DNA from: Scatomorpha stercorigallinarum
GTDB lineage: Bacteria > Bacillota > Clostridia > Oscillospirales > Oscillospiraceae
Direction: 5' to 3'
Assembly (NCBI GenBank): GCA_944387865.1
Contig: CALXGN010000002.1
Location: 148,641 to 212,640, forward strand
DNA: 64,000 bases
Positions 40,630-51,252 of this stretch are shown here, piece after piece (position 1 is the stretch's first letter; each line of letters begins with the position of its first letter). Made by a program: the position numbers and the translations under genes. Below the pieces are notes generated by a model. It saw nothing but the letters and a program-made list of their open reading frames with translations. It had not been told where the DNA came from and ran no database searches.

Positions 40630-43600
40630 ATGAAGAAGGCAAAACGCGCGCTGGCACTGGCGCTGGTGTTTGCACTGGTGGCCAGCTTCTGCGTGACAGG
40701 CGCGGCGGCGGTTGACGAGCCGGCGCCGGGCAACGACGGCGGCTATGTGAAGAACGGCGATCCTGTTACACAGGACGACGTCATTGTAAGCAAGACGGCG
40801 GAATATGTCAGAGAGAACGAATATGAAATCACGCTCGAGGTGACTATACCGGACAATGTCACGGTGCCGGGTCAGAGCGCCGATGTGGTGCTCGTTATCG
40901 ACCGCTCTAATAGTATGAACGATGACGGGAAGCTCCAAAGCGCCAAGAATGCCGCCAAGGCTTTCGCAAATACGCTGCTGGCTGACAGCGTGACCGCGGA
41001 TGTGCAGCTTGCCGTTGTCTCCTATAACCGGACTGCGGATATAGAATGCGGGCTGACCGACTCCAGAAGTCAAGTGGCAAATGCTGTCGACGGCATAAGC
41101 GCAAGCGGCGGCACGAACATACAGGCCGGCATACATGAGGCACGCGAGATACTCAGCCGCTCCACCGCGGACAAGAAGGTTATAGTTGTCCTGTCCGACG
41201 GCGAGCCGACGTATAGCTATAACGTGAGCACCGCTGCAGCTGGAAGTGTTGAGCATCACAGTTTTTTTGTGACTTGGCATGATAATTTCGGCGATTTTTA
41301 TGACATTCGGTTCAGTTATGACAACATTGTAGGCGATGGCACCGACTATGACTACGGTTTCTCCTTAGGCCATGCCAGGGTTTACGCCTATTGCGAAGAG
41401 TGCAATGGGCAGGTCAGCGAAAATGTACGAATCTATGAAAACCATGGCGGGCCGACGATTGCGGAGGCCGATTTCGCGCGCGATGACGGCTATGAGGTCT
41501 ACGGGCTGTACCTTGGCACGCCGAACGATAACGCCAAGGAAACGATGAGCGGCGTTGCCGATGATGAAGCACACTATATGCAGGCGAGCACCACCAGCCT
41601 GAGCGGGCTGCTTCAGGAGATTGCGGGCAGCGTGACATCAACCACGGCGGGCGCGGTGACCGACCCGATGGGCGATAACATCACTCTGGGCTATGTGAGC
41701 AATCTTGCTGGCGTGACGAGGACCGAGACCGGCCTCACATGGGATCCGCAACCGTCGCAGGGCCAGCCGGTCAAGGGCGGCACTAAGTACACCGTCACTT
41801 ATCCCATCACGGTTGATGGCGAAGATCTGACCGCGAGCGGCTGGGTTGCTGCGAACGACACTACGACGTTTACATATTATGTGGACGGACACAAGAAAAC
41901 CGCAGAGTTCAACGTCCCGAAGGTCTGGGGCGAAAAGCAGGTGACGGAACGGGAGCAGAATGTATACGTCTTCGTCAAAGTCACCGGGAGCGGCGAAAAC
42001 GGCGCGCTGACATCTGATGATGAACAGCGTATCGAGCAAATGGGACTTGACAGCCTTAACAAAGACGGCTGGTACACCATTGGCGTTACTACAGCTGAGT
42101 TGCCTCTGGCGAGCGGAGCCACAGAAAAGCATAACTATTATAGTCAGTACGGCACCGCTGTCAACGTAAACAGTTTGGATCACGAGCTTCCCGCAAATAA
42201 GAGCTTTAATGAAAAAGACACCAGTATTACATGGAATGAACTGGTGGTTGCTTATGGTGCGAATGAGTACAGCGAAGGCAGCTTTGAAAACACTGACTAT
42301 TATGCGCCGGATGAAAATCTTTGCTGGCACCTGAACGGCGTAATAACCCTCACTGCACTTGAGGAGCAGTTCGTAGACGTCACTTACGATGCAAACGGCG
42401 GCACGGGCAAGATGAACAGTCAGACCGTGCCCAAGGGCAGTGACGTCACGCTGCGCGAAAATGGGTACAAACTCGAGGGCCATACATTTACCGGTTGGAA
42501 CACTAAAGCTGACGGAACAGGAACCTCCTACACCGACGGTCAGACCATAAATGACCTGGAGAGCGACCTGACGCTCTATGCCCAGTGGAGCCAGAACACC
42601 AACCAAATCACCATTCAGGTGTATGTGGATGGCTCGGAAACGCCGGTTGAACTCACTGAAGACACTCTCAGTCAGTACATAACATCACTTAAAAACGGTG
42701 ACAACACGCAGTCGTGGAGACACGAGGTTAATGAAGACGGCGATATAGTCGGCACTTACAGTTACCGGAATTACGACTCGGCGGATATTGTGCTCACGCC
42801 GAACGGCAACTATGTCCTGCAGGGCATAGAGGGCACGTTTATTAAGGGTGAAACAGCGTGGACAGGCATAACCACCCCGAGCGGCACTGCCTGGAACATC
42901 GATAACGTAATGGGCGGAACCACGCTCAGCGTCTATCTGAACACCAAGTATTCGGTTGAGTATGAGGTGCCGAGCGGCTTCACTGAGCCGGAGGAGGACG
43001 ACAACACTTACATAACGGTTGAGGGTCTTCAGGACGTGAGCGCGCCCAATTTTGACGGCGTTACCGACGGCAACACGGGCGTAAGCGGCGGCTGGACGAA
43101 CAACAGCCTCTTGACAACCATTACTCTGAGCAAGGATCTGCCCGACGGAACGACGGGGTGGTATGATGAGCTTACCCCGACCGCAGGACAGCATGCTGAG
43201 GGTGAGACGATAATTGTTGCCGAGGCCGTCGCCGCTGGGCTGAACGGCATTGACAACACCTTCACCTTCTCCGCCACGGCGAATGAGTATACGGTGACGT
43301 ATAATGCCAATGCCACGGGCGCGACCGGCACGACGGCAGACAACAACACCTACACGCCCGGCGCGACGGTCACGGTGCTTGAAAACGGCTTCACTTATGC
43401 GGGTCACACGTTTACCGGGTGGAATACTCAGCAGGACGGAAGTGGGAAGGCTTATCAGCCGAATGAGACGTTCGAAATCGAGGAGGACACCACCCTCTAC
43501 GCTCAGTGGAAGGAAATAACCGGCACGCTGACGGTGACGAAGACGGTGGAGGGCCTCGAGGGCAATGATACGCTGCCCGATGCGTTCGCTATTACTGTCA

Positions 43601-46600
43601 GCGGCACTTCCGGTGCGGCCTATGATGACAGCTACACGCTCACCATTGGCGTGAGCGACGATGAAAACATCGAGTATTCGTATGATACGACCAGCGGCAC
43701 CCATCAGTGGGTAATCTCCGGCGCGGCGCTGGGCGCCTACAACGTCACGGAGGACAACTACGACGATGTTAGCGGCTACACATTTGATTCTGCCCAAAGC
43801 ACCACCTCTGCGGAGGCGACACTGACCGAAGGCGAGACTGTTGCAGCTACGGCGGCGCTCAAGAACGTTTACATCAAGGACGAGCCGGGGCTGAGCGTTG
43901 AGAAGACGGTTTACAGCGTAGGCGATGCAACTGGGGCGGATATCCCGTCTGAGGTCAAGGTCGGCGATGTGATAGTTTATAAGATCGTCGTGAAGAACAC
44001 CGGGAATGTGCCGCTGACGAATATCAGCGTGACGGACACCCTCGGCGAAAGTGAGTTGATGCTGTACACCGACGCTGCTTGCACGACCCCAGCGGCGACG
44101 TTTGACCTTGATGTCAATGAAACGGAGGAGCTTTATGCCACGTACACCGTGCAGGCGGCCGACGCGGGGACAAAGCTGACGAACACGGCCACGGCGGAGG
44201 ATGAGGATGGCACCGAGGACAGCGGCGAGGTAACTGTAAATGTAACGCCGCAGTATACGCTGACTGTCGAGTATTACTACGACGAGGCAAGCGGAGAGCT
44301 GTTTGACTCTAAAGAACACACCCTCAACGAGGGCGACAGCTGGAGTGTTTCCACCGAGACCACCGATGCGACGCATGTTGCGCTTGAGACGGTTGAAAAT
44401 GATGAGGGTATCCAGTATGTACTGGATACGGCGCTGCCGATAACAAGTGACGCTGATGGCATTAAAGAAGATACCGTTGTCGAGCTTGTATATGCCCGCG
44501 ACGAGTGGGAGGACGGCACGCCCGACTACAAGCAGGCGCGGATAGTTTATGAAGTGGCCGGTGACAGCACTGGCATGGGCAGCGTCAGCCCGGCAATCGA
44601 CGTTGTGACGCTTACCGATGTGGCAGATGGCATATATAAGGGCTCTGTGACGGCGGACAGCACGGCCACACCTGCGGCGGGCAACGTGTTTGTCAACTGG
44701 ACGCATGAGGATAACGAAGTGTCCAGCAGCGCCGGGCTTGACTACGCCTTCACTGCCGAGGGCGGGCGGATCTACGTCTTCACGGCGCACTTCCGGGCCG
44801 GCACCACCGGCGCGACCGTCGATAAGCAGCTTGTCTCCTACGTGAGGGGCGACGCAGAGCCCGCAAAGATACCCGAGGGCTTCAAGGCCCGCGTCGGCGA
44901 CGTGCTGAATTACACGATAACCGTTAAAAACACCGGCGATATAGCGCTGGAAGATGTCACTGTGAGCGACACCATCACCGGCGCGGGGACGCTGACCATC
45001 AATGCCAGCGATGACTACACGGTTGACGAGAACGGCAATATCACGATAACCAACCTTGCCCCGAATGCCACGGTTACCATATCTGCCAGCTACACCGTGG
45101 TTGCGGACGACATCGGCAAGACCATAACCAACACCGCGACGGTGGATCTGCCGGGCGGCGATGACCCGAAGGATGATGAAAAGGTCACGGTCGACGATTA
45201 CAGCGTCACCATTACGCCGGCCGACATAGTGGCGTACACCGGCGGCGACGGCTACTCGGCTGTTGTCGGGGCGAATAATCAGTACATCAACGACTCCACA
45301 AGCGGCCTGCCCGAGCCGGGCTACCACGTAGTGCTCAGCGACGCCGTTGTGGACTGGCTGAACGACAACGGCGTGGCCGCGGGCGACGGCCTTACCGATG
45401 ACGCGACTGACCTCGCGGACGTGCTGTCCTTCACTTATAACTATGGGGGCAAAGCGCGCGAGTGGAGCCTGCAGTATGTGGGTGTCTACTCCTACAATGC
45501 GAGCGGCAACCCGAGCGCATATGTCTACAGCATCGTTACCGAGACCGCAGGTGCGCCCAGCGTGTCGCTGAAGTATTTCGACGACTTGAACGAAGACGGC
45601 GTGGCTGGTGTTGACGAGGTCATCACTTCGGACGATATCCTGATGTCGGCCGACCAGGTCAATCACACCTACAAAATGACCATCGAGGGCGGCGGCCTTG
45701 ACCAGAGCCAGGTGAAGGCTGTGCTGAAGGCTGGCGGCAAATCTCTCACGACCGATATCGAAATCGGCATCGGCGAGCTGACTGTGCTTAGCACCACCGA
45801 CGAGGAAACCACCAATTCTATCGCCGGCAACGCGGCCGGCGTGGACAGCGGCGTGATCACGGCCGTCGGGAACGACAGCATAACCTATTACGTCAACGAA
45901 AGCGGAGTTTCATTCAACGATGAGGACCTTGTGAGCCGTGTGCAGCTGCTCATCGACGAGGTGACCAACGAGACCAGCGGCGAGTTCGAGACGGCAATGG
46001 CCGAGGCGGCTTTCGACGCCATCAGCGCCGACCTGCGCAATGCCGAGTATGAGATGTGCTACATGGACCTTGTGGACACCGAAAACGGCAACGCAAAGGT
46101 GACGTTCAGCGGCGGGGAGCTCAGCATATACTGGCCGCTGCCCGACGGCGCGAGCGCAAGCGACAGTTTCTACATCGTCCACTTCACGGAGCTCGACCGC
46201 GAGCACGCTGCGGTAGGCACCGATGTGCTTGATACTACCGACAAGGATGTAATAGCCGGGGAGGTCATGCGCATCGGCGGAGAGTACTACGTCACGTTCG
46301 ACGTAGGCAGCTTTTCACCGTTCGTGCTTGTCTACGGCGAAGAGGGCGGCGACGAGCCCTGGTGGCCGCCCATCGGCCCGGGCGATGACGACGATGACGG
46401 CGATGACGACGTAGACAGGGAATTCGTGCCCAAGTGGCTGAACATTGACGACCACTATGCCTATATCATAGGCTATGAGGACGGCACCGTGCGCCCGCAG
46501 GGCAACATCACCCGCGCTGAAGTGGCCACCATCTTCTTCCGCCTGCTCACCGACGAGGTGCGCGAGGAGTACTGGAGCACCGAGAGCGGATATTCGGACG

Positions 46601-47160
46601 TTTCCAGCAGCGACTGGTACAACAACGCCATATCCACGCTGAGCAACCTCGGTGTGATCACCGGCTATGAGGACGGCACCTTCCGCCCGAACGCGAGCAT
46701 TTCCCGCGCGGAGTTCGTGACGATCGCCACGCGCTTCTTCGACTACACGGCGGAGTATGAGGGCACGTTCAGCGACGTGAGCTACTCGAGCTGGTACGCG
46801 GACTTTGTGCAGGCGGCGGTGGATATGGGGCTGGTAAACGGCTATGAGAACGGCACCTTCCGGCCCAACGCCAGCATAACCCGCGCGGAGGCCGTGGCGA
46901 TAGTCAACCGCGTGCTCCTGCGCAGACCGGATGCTGAGCACCTGCTCTCATGGGCGGTTATGAACACCTTCAGCGACAATGTGCTGGAGAGCGCGTGGTA
47001 CTACGAGGACATCCAGGAGGCCACCAACAGCCACGACTATGAGTGGCTGAAGAGTGGCGTCGAGGACTGGACCGAAAAACTGCCCGAACGCGACTGGGCG
47101 GCGCTCGAACGCGAGTGGTCAAGTGCCTACGACGCCCCTGGCGGAGGCGTCATCTCCTGA
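40630..47160 (+). CDS. Giant SLH-anchored surface adhesin (VWA, InlB-type and DUF11 repeats)
   Basis: A 2176-residue exported protein. The signal peptide (1-28, ending TGAAA) leads to a von Willebrand A domain with the metal site DRSNS near residue 90. Two InlB/Listeria-Bacteroides repeats follow (near 583-653 and 887-958, both with HTFTGWNT and TLYAQW). A Cna-like beta domain (from 963) and two DUF11-type domains (near 1088-1200 and 1393-1520) come next. The acidic low-complexity hinge DDDDDGDDDVD precedes three SLH repeats (about 1930-2120). It should be bound non-covalently to the wall and function in adhesion. ATG at 40630 is ten bases after GGAG. Codon use is less GC-biased than in neighbours. 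A terminator follows at 47243. Confidence 0.92.
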   Translation: MKKAKRALALALVFALVASFCVTGAAAVDEPAPGNDGGYVKNGDPVTQDDVIVSKTAEYVRENEYEITLEVTIPDNVTVPGQSADVVLVIDRSNSMNDDGKLQSAKNAAKAFANTLLADSVTADVQLAVVSYNRTADIECGLTDSRSQVANAVDGISASGGTNIQAGIHEAREILSRSTADKKVIVVLSDGEPTYSYNVSTAAAGSVEHHSFFVTWHDNFGDFYDIRFSYDNIVGDGTDYDYGFSLGHARVYAYCEECNGQVSENVRIYENHGGPTIAEADFARDDGYEVYGLYLGTPNDNAKETMSGVADDEAHYMQASTTSLSGLLQEIAGSVTSTTAGAVTDPMGDNITLGYVSNLAGVTRTETGLTWDPQPSQGQPVKGGTKYTVTYPITVDGEDLTASGWVAANDTTTFTYYVDGHKKTAEFNVPKVWGEKQVTEREQNVYVFVKVTGSGENGALTSDDEQRIEQMGLDSLNKDGWYTIGVTTAELPLASGATEKHNYYSQYGTAVNVNSLDHELPANKSFNEKDTSITWNELVVAYGANEYSEGSFENTDYYAPDENLCWHLNGVITLTALEEQFVDVTYDANGGTGKMNSQTVPKGSDVTLRENGYKLEGHTFTGWNTKADGTGTSYTDGQTINDLESDLTLYAQWSQNTNQITIQVYVDGSETPVELTEDTLSQYITSLKNGDNTQSWRHEVNEDGDIVGTYSYRNYDSADIVLTPNGNYVLQGIEGTFIKGETAWTGITTPSGTAWNIDNVMGGTTLSVYLNTKYSVEYEVPSGFTEPEEDDNTYITVEGLQDVSAPNFDGVTDGNTGVSGGWTNNSLLTTITLSKDLPDGTTGWYDELTPTAGQHAEGETIIVAEAVAAGLNGIDNTFTFSATANEYTVTYNANATGATGTTADNNTYTPGATVTVLENGFTYAGHTFTGWNTQQDGSGKAYQPNETFEIEEDTTLYAQWKEITGTLTVTKTVEGLEGNDTLPDAFAITVSGTSGAAYDDSYTLTIGVSDDENIEYSYDTTSGTHQWVISGAALGAYNVTEDNYDDVSGYTFDSAQSTTSAEATLTEGETVAATAALKNVYIKDEPGLSVEKTVYSVGDATGADIPSEVKVGDVIVYKIVVKNTGNVPLTNISVTDTLGESELMLYTDAACTTPAATFDLDVNETEELYATYTVQAADAGTKLTNTATAEDEDGTEDSGEVTVNVTPQYTLTVEYYYDEASGELFDSKEHTLNEGDSWSVSTETTDATHVALETVENDEGIQYVLDTALPITSDADGIKEDTVVELVYARDEWEDGTPDYKQARIVYEVAGDSTGMGSVSPAIDVVTLTDVADGIYKGSVTADSTATPAAGNVFVNWTHEDNEVSSSAGLDYAFTAEGGRIYVFTAHFRAGTTGATVDKQLVSYVRGDAEPAKIPEGFKARVGDVLNYTITVKNTGDIALEDVTVSDTITGAGTLTINASDDYTVDENGNITITNLAPNATVTISASYTVVADDIGKTITNTATVDLPGGDDPKDDEKVTVDDYSVTITPADIVAYTGGDGYSAVVGANNQYINDSTSGLPEPGYHVVLSDAVVDWLNDNGVAAGDGLTDDATDLADVLSFTYNYGGKAREWSLQYVGVYSYNASGNPSAYVYSIVTETAGAPSVSLKYFDDLNEDGVAGVDEVITSDDILMSADQVNHTYKMTIEGGGLDQSQVKAVLKAGGKSLTTDIEIGIGELTVLSTTDEETTNSIAGNAAGVDSGVITAVGNDSITYYVNESGVSFNDEDLVSRVQLLIDEVTNETSGEFETAMAEAAFDAISADLRNAEYEMCYMDLVDTENGNAKVTFSGGELSIYWPLPDGASASDSFYIVHFTELDREHAAVGTDVLDTTDKDVIAGEVMRIGGEYYVTFDVGSFSPFVLVYGEEGGDEPWWPPIGPGDDDDDGDDDVDREFVPKWLNIDDHYAYIIGYEDGTVRPQGNITRAEVATIFFRLLTDEVREEYWSTESGYSDVSSSDWYNNAISTLSNLGVITGYEDGTFRPNASISRAEFVTIATRFFDYTAEYEGTFSDVSYSSWYADFVQAAVDMGLVNGYENGTFRPNASITRAEAVAIVNRVLLRRPDAEHLLSWAVMNTFSDNVLESAWYYEDIQEATNSHDYEWLKSGVEDWTEKLPERDWAALEREWSSAYDAPGGGVIS

Positions 47161-47660
47161 CCGGCCGGCGGCCCCAAACTGCGTTTGGATGCAGAGGGCT
47201 GTGCCCTGGGCTACGGATAACGGGCAGAGACCTATAAGTTAGAAAATCCCCGGAGCGAGAGCTCCGGGGATTTTGTTCTACGCGGCGCGCGCGGTGCGCC
47301 TGTCTATCTGAAGTTTTCGGCCGCCTTTTACAAAAGGCGGTGGGGTCGAGGGGCCAGGCTGCGCCTGGAGGCATCTGCCTGCGGCCCGCTCTATCGTAAG
47401 GCTTCCATCAGTGAGGCGCGCAGCGCATCTGCCTCCGGACGCAGTCCGGGGGGTGCGGGGGAAACCCTCGCCGGGGGTTTCCCCCCAAACTGCGTTTGGA
47501 TGCAGAGGGCTGTGCCCTGGTCTACGGTAAAGTTTGCGAAAACCTATAACAGAAAACTCAAGTAGCTTCTGCTCCTCGGGTTTTGTTCTACGCGACCTGC
47601 GCTGCGCGCAGCGCATCTGCCTCCGGACGCAGCCTGGCTCCGCTGCGAGTAGGGGAGGCT
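47161..47660. repeat. R5 repeats and degenerate terminators downstream of the adhesin gene
   Basis: No gene is visible in this gap. R5 hairpins are at 47174-47188, 47354-47368, 47435-47449 and 47485-47499. The stretch after the adhesin terminator (ending GATTTTGTTCTACGCG) reappears in a decayed form at about 47545-47595, suggesting a local duplication. Confidence 0.65.
47243..47278 (+). terminator. Terminator of the adhesin operon
   Basis: A 14-base perfect stem (AAAATCCCCGGAGC with its complement, GAGA loop) ends in TTTTGTT. Confidence 0.85.
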
Positions 47661-47668
47661 CATAACGG

Positions 47669-47698
47669 AAAAGCCGCGGGGCTTGCCCCGCGGCTTTT
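47669..47698 (-). terminator. Terminator of the glg operon
   Basis: AAAAGCCGCGGGGC and its complement with a two-base centre form a symmetric hairpin. On the minus strand it is followed by a short T-tract just after the glgP stop. Confidence 0.8.
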
Positions 47699-47710
47699 GC
47701 ATTGCGTTAT

Positions 47711-50119
47711 TTATACCTCGATGTGCCAGATCTTTTCGGCGTACTCCCTGACGGCGCGGTCGGCGGCGAAAATGCCGCTCTCGGCGATGTTCACCAGGCT
47801 CATGCGGGCGAACTCGCTTTTGTTGGCCGCGGTGGCGTACAGCTTGTCGTGGCAGGCGACGTAGGAGTCGAAATCGGCCAGCAGCATGTACTGGTCGCCT
47901 CCGTAGAGCAGGCTGCTGACGAGGTCGGCATAGCTCTTGCCGTCCGCAAGGCCGGTGTTGAAGCGCTGGAGCACGCGCTTGATGCGCGGGTCGCGCTCGG
48001 CGACGGCGTTCGGGTCGTAGCCGCTGCGCTTGCGCTCCTCAACCTCGTTGGCGCGCAGGCCGAAGAGGAACATGTTCTCGTCGCCCAGGCGCTCGTACAT
48101 CTCTACATTGGCGCCGTCCAGCGTGCCGATGGTCACGGCGCCGTTCATCATGAGCTTCATGTTGCCGGTGCCGCTGGCCTCCTTGCCGGCGGTGGAAATC
48201 TGCTCGCTGACCTGGGCGGCCGGCATGAGCTTTTCCGCCACGGAGACGCGGTAGTTCTCCACGAAGAACACCTGCAGCTTGCCCTTGCAGACAGGGTCGG
48301 CGTTCACGTCCGCGGAGAGGGAGCAGATGAGCTCGATGATGCGCTTGGCCGTGCGGTAGCTGGCCGCGGCCTTGGCGCCGAAGATGAAGGTGCGGGGGAT
48401 GAAGTCCTGGTTGGGGTCGTCGCGCAGGCGGTCCTGCAGGTGGGCGATGAGCATGGCGCAGAGGAGCTGGCGCTTGTACTCGTGCAGGCGCTTCACCTGC
48501 ACGTCGAACACGGCGTCCGTGTTCAGCTCGAAGCCCTGCGCGGAGCGCAGATAGTCGGCGAAGGCGAGCTTGTTATAGGCCTTTATCTCCTGCAGGCGGA
48601 GCAGCACCTCGCCGTCGTGCTCAAATTTGCGCAGGCTGGAGAGCTCCTCCGGCTTGCGCAGGTAGCCCGGGCCGATGAGCTCGCGCACCAGCGAATCGAG
48701 CCGCGGGTTGATCTGCGAGAGCCAGCGGCGGTGGTCGATGCCGTTGGTAACATAGGTGAACTTCTGCGGCTGGAGGGTGTAGATGTCGTGGAAGAGGTCG
48801 TTTTTGAGGATGTCGCCGTGCAGGCCGGAGACGCCGTTGACCATGTAGCAGCCGGCGAGGCAGAGGTTGGCCATGTGCACCTTGCCGCCGTCGATCACGG
48901 CGTTGCGGGCGATGCGCGCGCCGTCCCCGGCGAAGTGCTCGCTGAGGTAGGTGCGCCAGCGGCGGTTGATCTCGCTGATGATCTCAAAAACGCGCGGCAC
49001 CAGGCTCTGCACCAGGCCCTGCGGCCAGGTCTCCAGCGCCTCGCTCATGACGGTGTGGTTGGTGTAGGCCATGCAGTGGGAGACGATGTCCCAGGCCTCG
49101 TCCCAGCCCAGGCCGTCCTCGTCCATGAAGATGCGCATCAGCTCGGGGATCATCAGCGTGGGGTGGGTGTCGTTGATCTGGATGACATGGTGGTCGGCGA
49201 AGGAGCGCACGTCGCCATAGCGGCGGCGGTGTTCGCGCACCAGGGTCTGCGCCGTGGCGGAGACGAAGAAGTACTGCTGCTTCAGCCGCAGCTCCTTGCC
49301 CTCGATGTGGTCGTCGGCGGGGTAGAGGACCTTGGTGATGACCTCGGCCATGGTGCGCTGCTCCATGCTCTTGACGTACTCGCCCTCGGAGAAGCGGTAC
49401 ATGTCGAGGGAGTTGGTGCTGTGCGCCTCCCACAGGCGGAGGCTGTTGACATGGTTGCCGCCGTAGCCGACGATGAGCATGTCGCGGGGGACGGCAAGGA
49501 CGGTGGTGTAGTCCTTCAGCTCGGCGTGGCAGTTGCCGAAATAGTCCCAGTTTTCCTCCACGCGGCCGCCGAATTTGATCTCGACGGTGTCCTCATAGCG
49601 GGGGATCAGCCAGCTCTCGGCCGCGCTCTTCCAGTTGTCGGCGACCTCGATCTGCTTGCCGTCCTCGATCTTCTGGCGGAAGATGCCGAGCTCGTAGCAG
49701 AGCGTGTAGCCCGTGGCGCTGATGCCCTCGCTGGCCATGCTGTCCATGTAGCAGGCGGCCAGGCGGCCCAGGCCGCCGTTGCCGAGGCCGGCGTCCGGCT
49801 CCAGCTCGAAGATGTCGGCGGCGCTGCGGCCCATGTCCTCGAGGGCGCCGATGAGCGCGTCGGCCACGCCGAGGTTATACGCGTTCTTCATCAGGCTGCG
49901 GCCCATGAGGAACTCCATGGAGAGGTAGTGGACTTCCTTGTCCGGCTTCTCGGTCCGCTCCAGGGCCAGCAGGCGGCTCATTATCTCGCGTATCACCATG
50001 GCCGAGGCCTGGAACACCTGTTCGTCCGTGGCCTCCTCGCCGACTATGCCGAAATGCGCGCAGAGCTTATCCTCCAGCGCACCGCGCATCTCGTCCCTCG
50101 AAATCTGTCCAGTTGTCAT
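47711..50119 (-). CDS. glgP: Glycogen/alpha-glucan phosphorylase
   Basis: A GT35 enzyme that releases glucose-1-phosphate from glycogen using pyridoxal phosphate. The 802-residue protein has YLSMEFLMGRSL near the N-terminus and GNGGLGRLAACYMDS. INDTHPTL, DVQVKRLHEYKRQ and the PLP-lysine region EASGTGNMKLMMNGA also match. Full length. It is the last gene of a glgC-glgD-glgP operon, 23 bases after glgD, linking synthesis and breakdown of the same polymer. Confidence 0.96.
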   Translation of the reverse strand: MTTGQISRDEMRGALEDKLCAHFGIVGEEATDEQVFQASAMVIREIMSRLLALERTEKPDKEVHYLSMEFLMGRSLMKNAYNLGVADALIGALEDMGRSAADIFELEPDAGLGNGGLGRLAACYMDSMASEGISATGYTLCYELGIFRQKIEDGKQIEVADNWKSAAESWLIPRYEDTVEIKFGGRVEENWDYFGNCHAELKDYTTVLAVPRDMLIVGYGGNHVNSLRLWEAHSTNSLDMYRFSEGEYVKSMEQRTMAEVITKVLYPADDHIEGKELRLKQQYFFVSATAQTLVREHRRRYGDVRSFADHHVIQINDTHPTLMIPELMRIFMDEDGLGWDEAWDIVSHCMAYTNHTVMSEALETWPQGLVQSLVPRVFEIISEINRRWRTYLSEHFAGDGARIARNAVIDGGKVHMANLCLAGCYMVNGVSGLHGDILKNDLFHDIYTLQPQKFTYVTNGIDHRRWLSQINPRLDSLVRELIGPGYLRKPEELSSLRKFEHDGEVLLRLQEIKAYNKLAFADYLRSAQGFELNTDAVFDVQVKRLHEYKRQLLCAMLIAHLQDRLRDDPNQDFIPRTFIFGAKAAASYRTAKRIIELICSLSADVNADPVCKGKLQVFFVENYRVSVAEKLMPAAQVSEQISTAGKEASGTGNMKLMMNGAVTIGTLDGANVEMYERLGDENMFLFGLRANEVEERKRSGYDPNAVAERDPRIKRVLQRFNTGLADGKSYADLVSSLLYGGDQYMLLADFDSYVACHDKLYATAANKSEFARMSLVNIAESGIFAADRAVREYAEKIWHIEV

Positions 50120-50142
50120 ATACAGTTTGCCTCAATTCTTAC

Positions 50143-51252
50143 TTAGATATTGCTGCCCTTGGGCAGGACCAGCGGCACGCGCGGGCTGCCGGCGAGCGTG
50201 ATGAACTCGCCGATGGTCACGTCCTTGTCGGAGATGACGTTGCTCAGCTCCGCGCCCGCGCCGATGACCGTGTCCTGCATGATGATGCAGTTCTTCAGCG
50301 TGGCGCCCTTGTGTATCTCCACGCCGCGGAAGATGACGCAGTTCTCGATCGAGCCCTCGATATAGCAGCCGTCCGCCACGAAGCAGTTCTTCACGTTGGC
50401 GCCCTCGGCGTAGTGCGTGCTGACGTCGGCGCGGCCCTTGGTGCGCACGGGGCGCTCGTCCGGGAAGAGCTCGCGGCGGTTCTGCGCCACGAGCATATCC
50501 ATGTTCGAGCGGTAATAGGTGTCCACCGTGTCGATGTTCACGGCGTACCCCGGGTGCAGGTAGACGCTGATGCGCCCGCCGCCGGAGAGGATGCCGCCCA
50601 GGCCGTCCCGGTGGAACTTGCGGTTGATGGCGCTGTCGCAGCGGTCGATGATGCCGAGCATCGTCTCCTTGGACATTATATACATCTCCAGCGAGGCATA
50701 TCCCGCCCCGGCGCCCGTGCGGTGCATGAGCAGCTCGGAGACATAGCCGTTGTCGTCCGTCACGAAGCGGTAGTGCTTCTTTTCCGGGCTGCGCTCGGAG
50801 CAGACGACGGTGACGTCCGCCTTGGAGGCCACGTGGTGGCGCATGACGGCGGCGAGGTCGATGTTGGCGGCCAGGCTGCCGCGGCAGAGGCAGACATAGT
50901 CCTGCTTGATGTCGCGGATATAGCCCTGCACGGAGATGAGCGCGTCGATGATGCTGGAATACTGCCTGCGGCCGTCGTCAAGGCCGAAGGGGGGCAGCAG
51001 GCGCAGGCCGCCGCGCTTGCGGGACATGTCCCACTCCTTGCCGGAGCCGATGTGGTCGAGCAGTGACTGGTAATCCTGCTGCATGATGACGCCCACGTCG
51101 CGCACGAGGGCGTTCTGCATGGACGAAAGGGCAAAGTCGATAAGGCGGTAGCGCCCGGCGAAGGGCAGGGAGGCCGAGGTGCGGCACATGACGAGCTCGC
51201 GCAGCTCGTGCGAAGAGCGGTCGGCCAGAATGAGTCCGTGAAGGTTTATCAT
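50143..51252 (-). CDS. glgD: Glucose-1-phosphate adenylyltransferase subunit GlgD
   Basis: The 369-residue partner of GlgC in Firmicutes ADP-glucose pyrophosphorylase. The N-terminal nucleotidyltransferase fold is degenerate (ADRSSHELRELVMCRTSASLPFAGRYRLIDF replaces the GGxGxRL loop), as expected for a regulatory GlgD subunit. The C-terminal left-handed beta-helix has VKNCFVADGCYIEGSIENCVIFRG. The ATG overlaps the glgC stop (ATGA). Confidence 0.94.
   Translation of the reverse strand: MINLHGLILADRSSHELRELVMCRTSASLPFAGRYRLIDFALSSMQNALVRDVGVIMQQDYQSLLDHIGSGKEWDMSRKRGGLRLLPPFGLDDGRRQYSSIIDALISVQGYIRDIKQDYVCLCRGSLAANIDLAAVMRHHVASKADVTVVCSERSPEKKHYRFVTDDNGYVSELLMHRTGAGAGYASLEMYIMSKETMLGIIDRCDSAINRKFHRDGLGGILSGGGRISVYLHPGYAVNIDTVDTYYRSNMDMLVAQNRRELFPDERPVRTKGRADVSTHYAEGANVKNCFVADGCYIEGSIENCVIFRGVEIHKGATLKNCIIMQDTVIGAGAELSNVISDKDVTIGEFITLAGSPRVPLVLPKGSNI

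Noticed and set aside
42685..45666. A 993-codon open frame on the minus strand inside the adhesin gene
   Set aside because: It is a shadow of the plus-strand gene: no ribosome binding site, no recognisable domain, and its residues follow from the opposite-strand codons.
47702..50146. An 814-codon plus-strand frame opposite glgP
   Set aside because: Mirror image of the phosphorylase gene, no start signal or domain.
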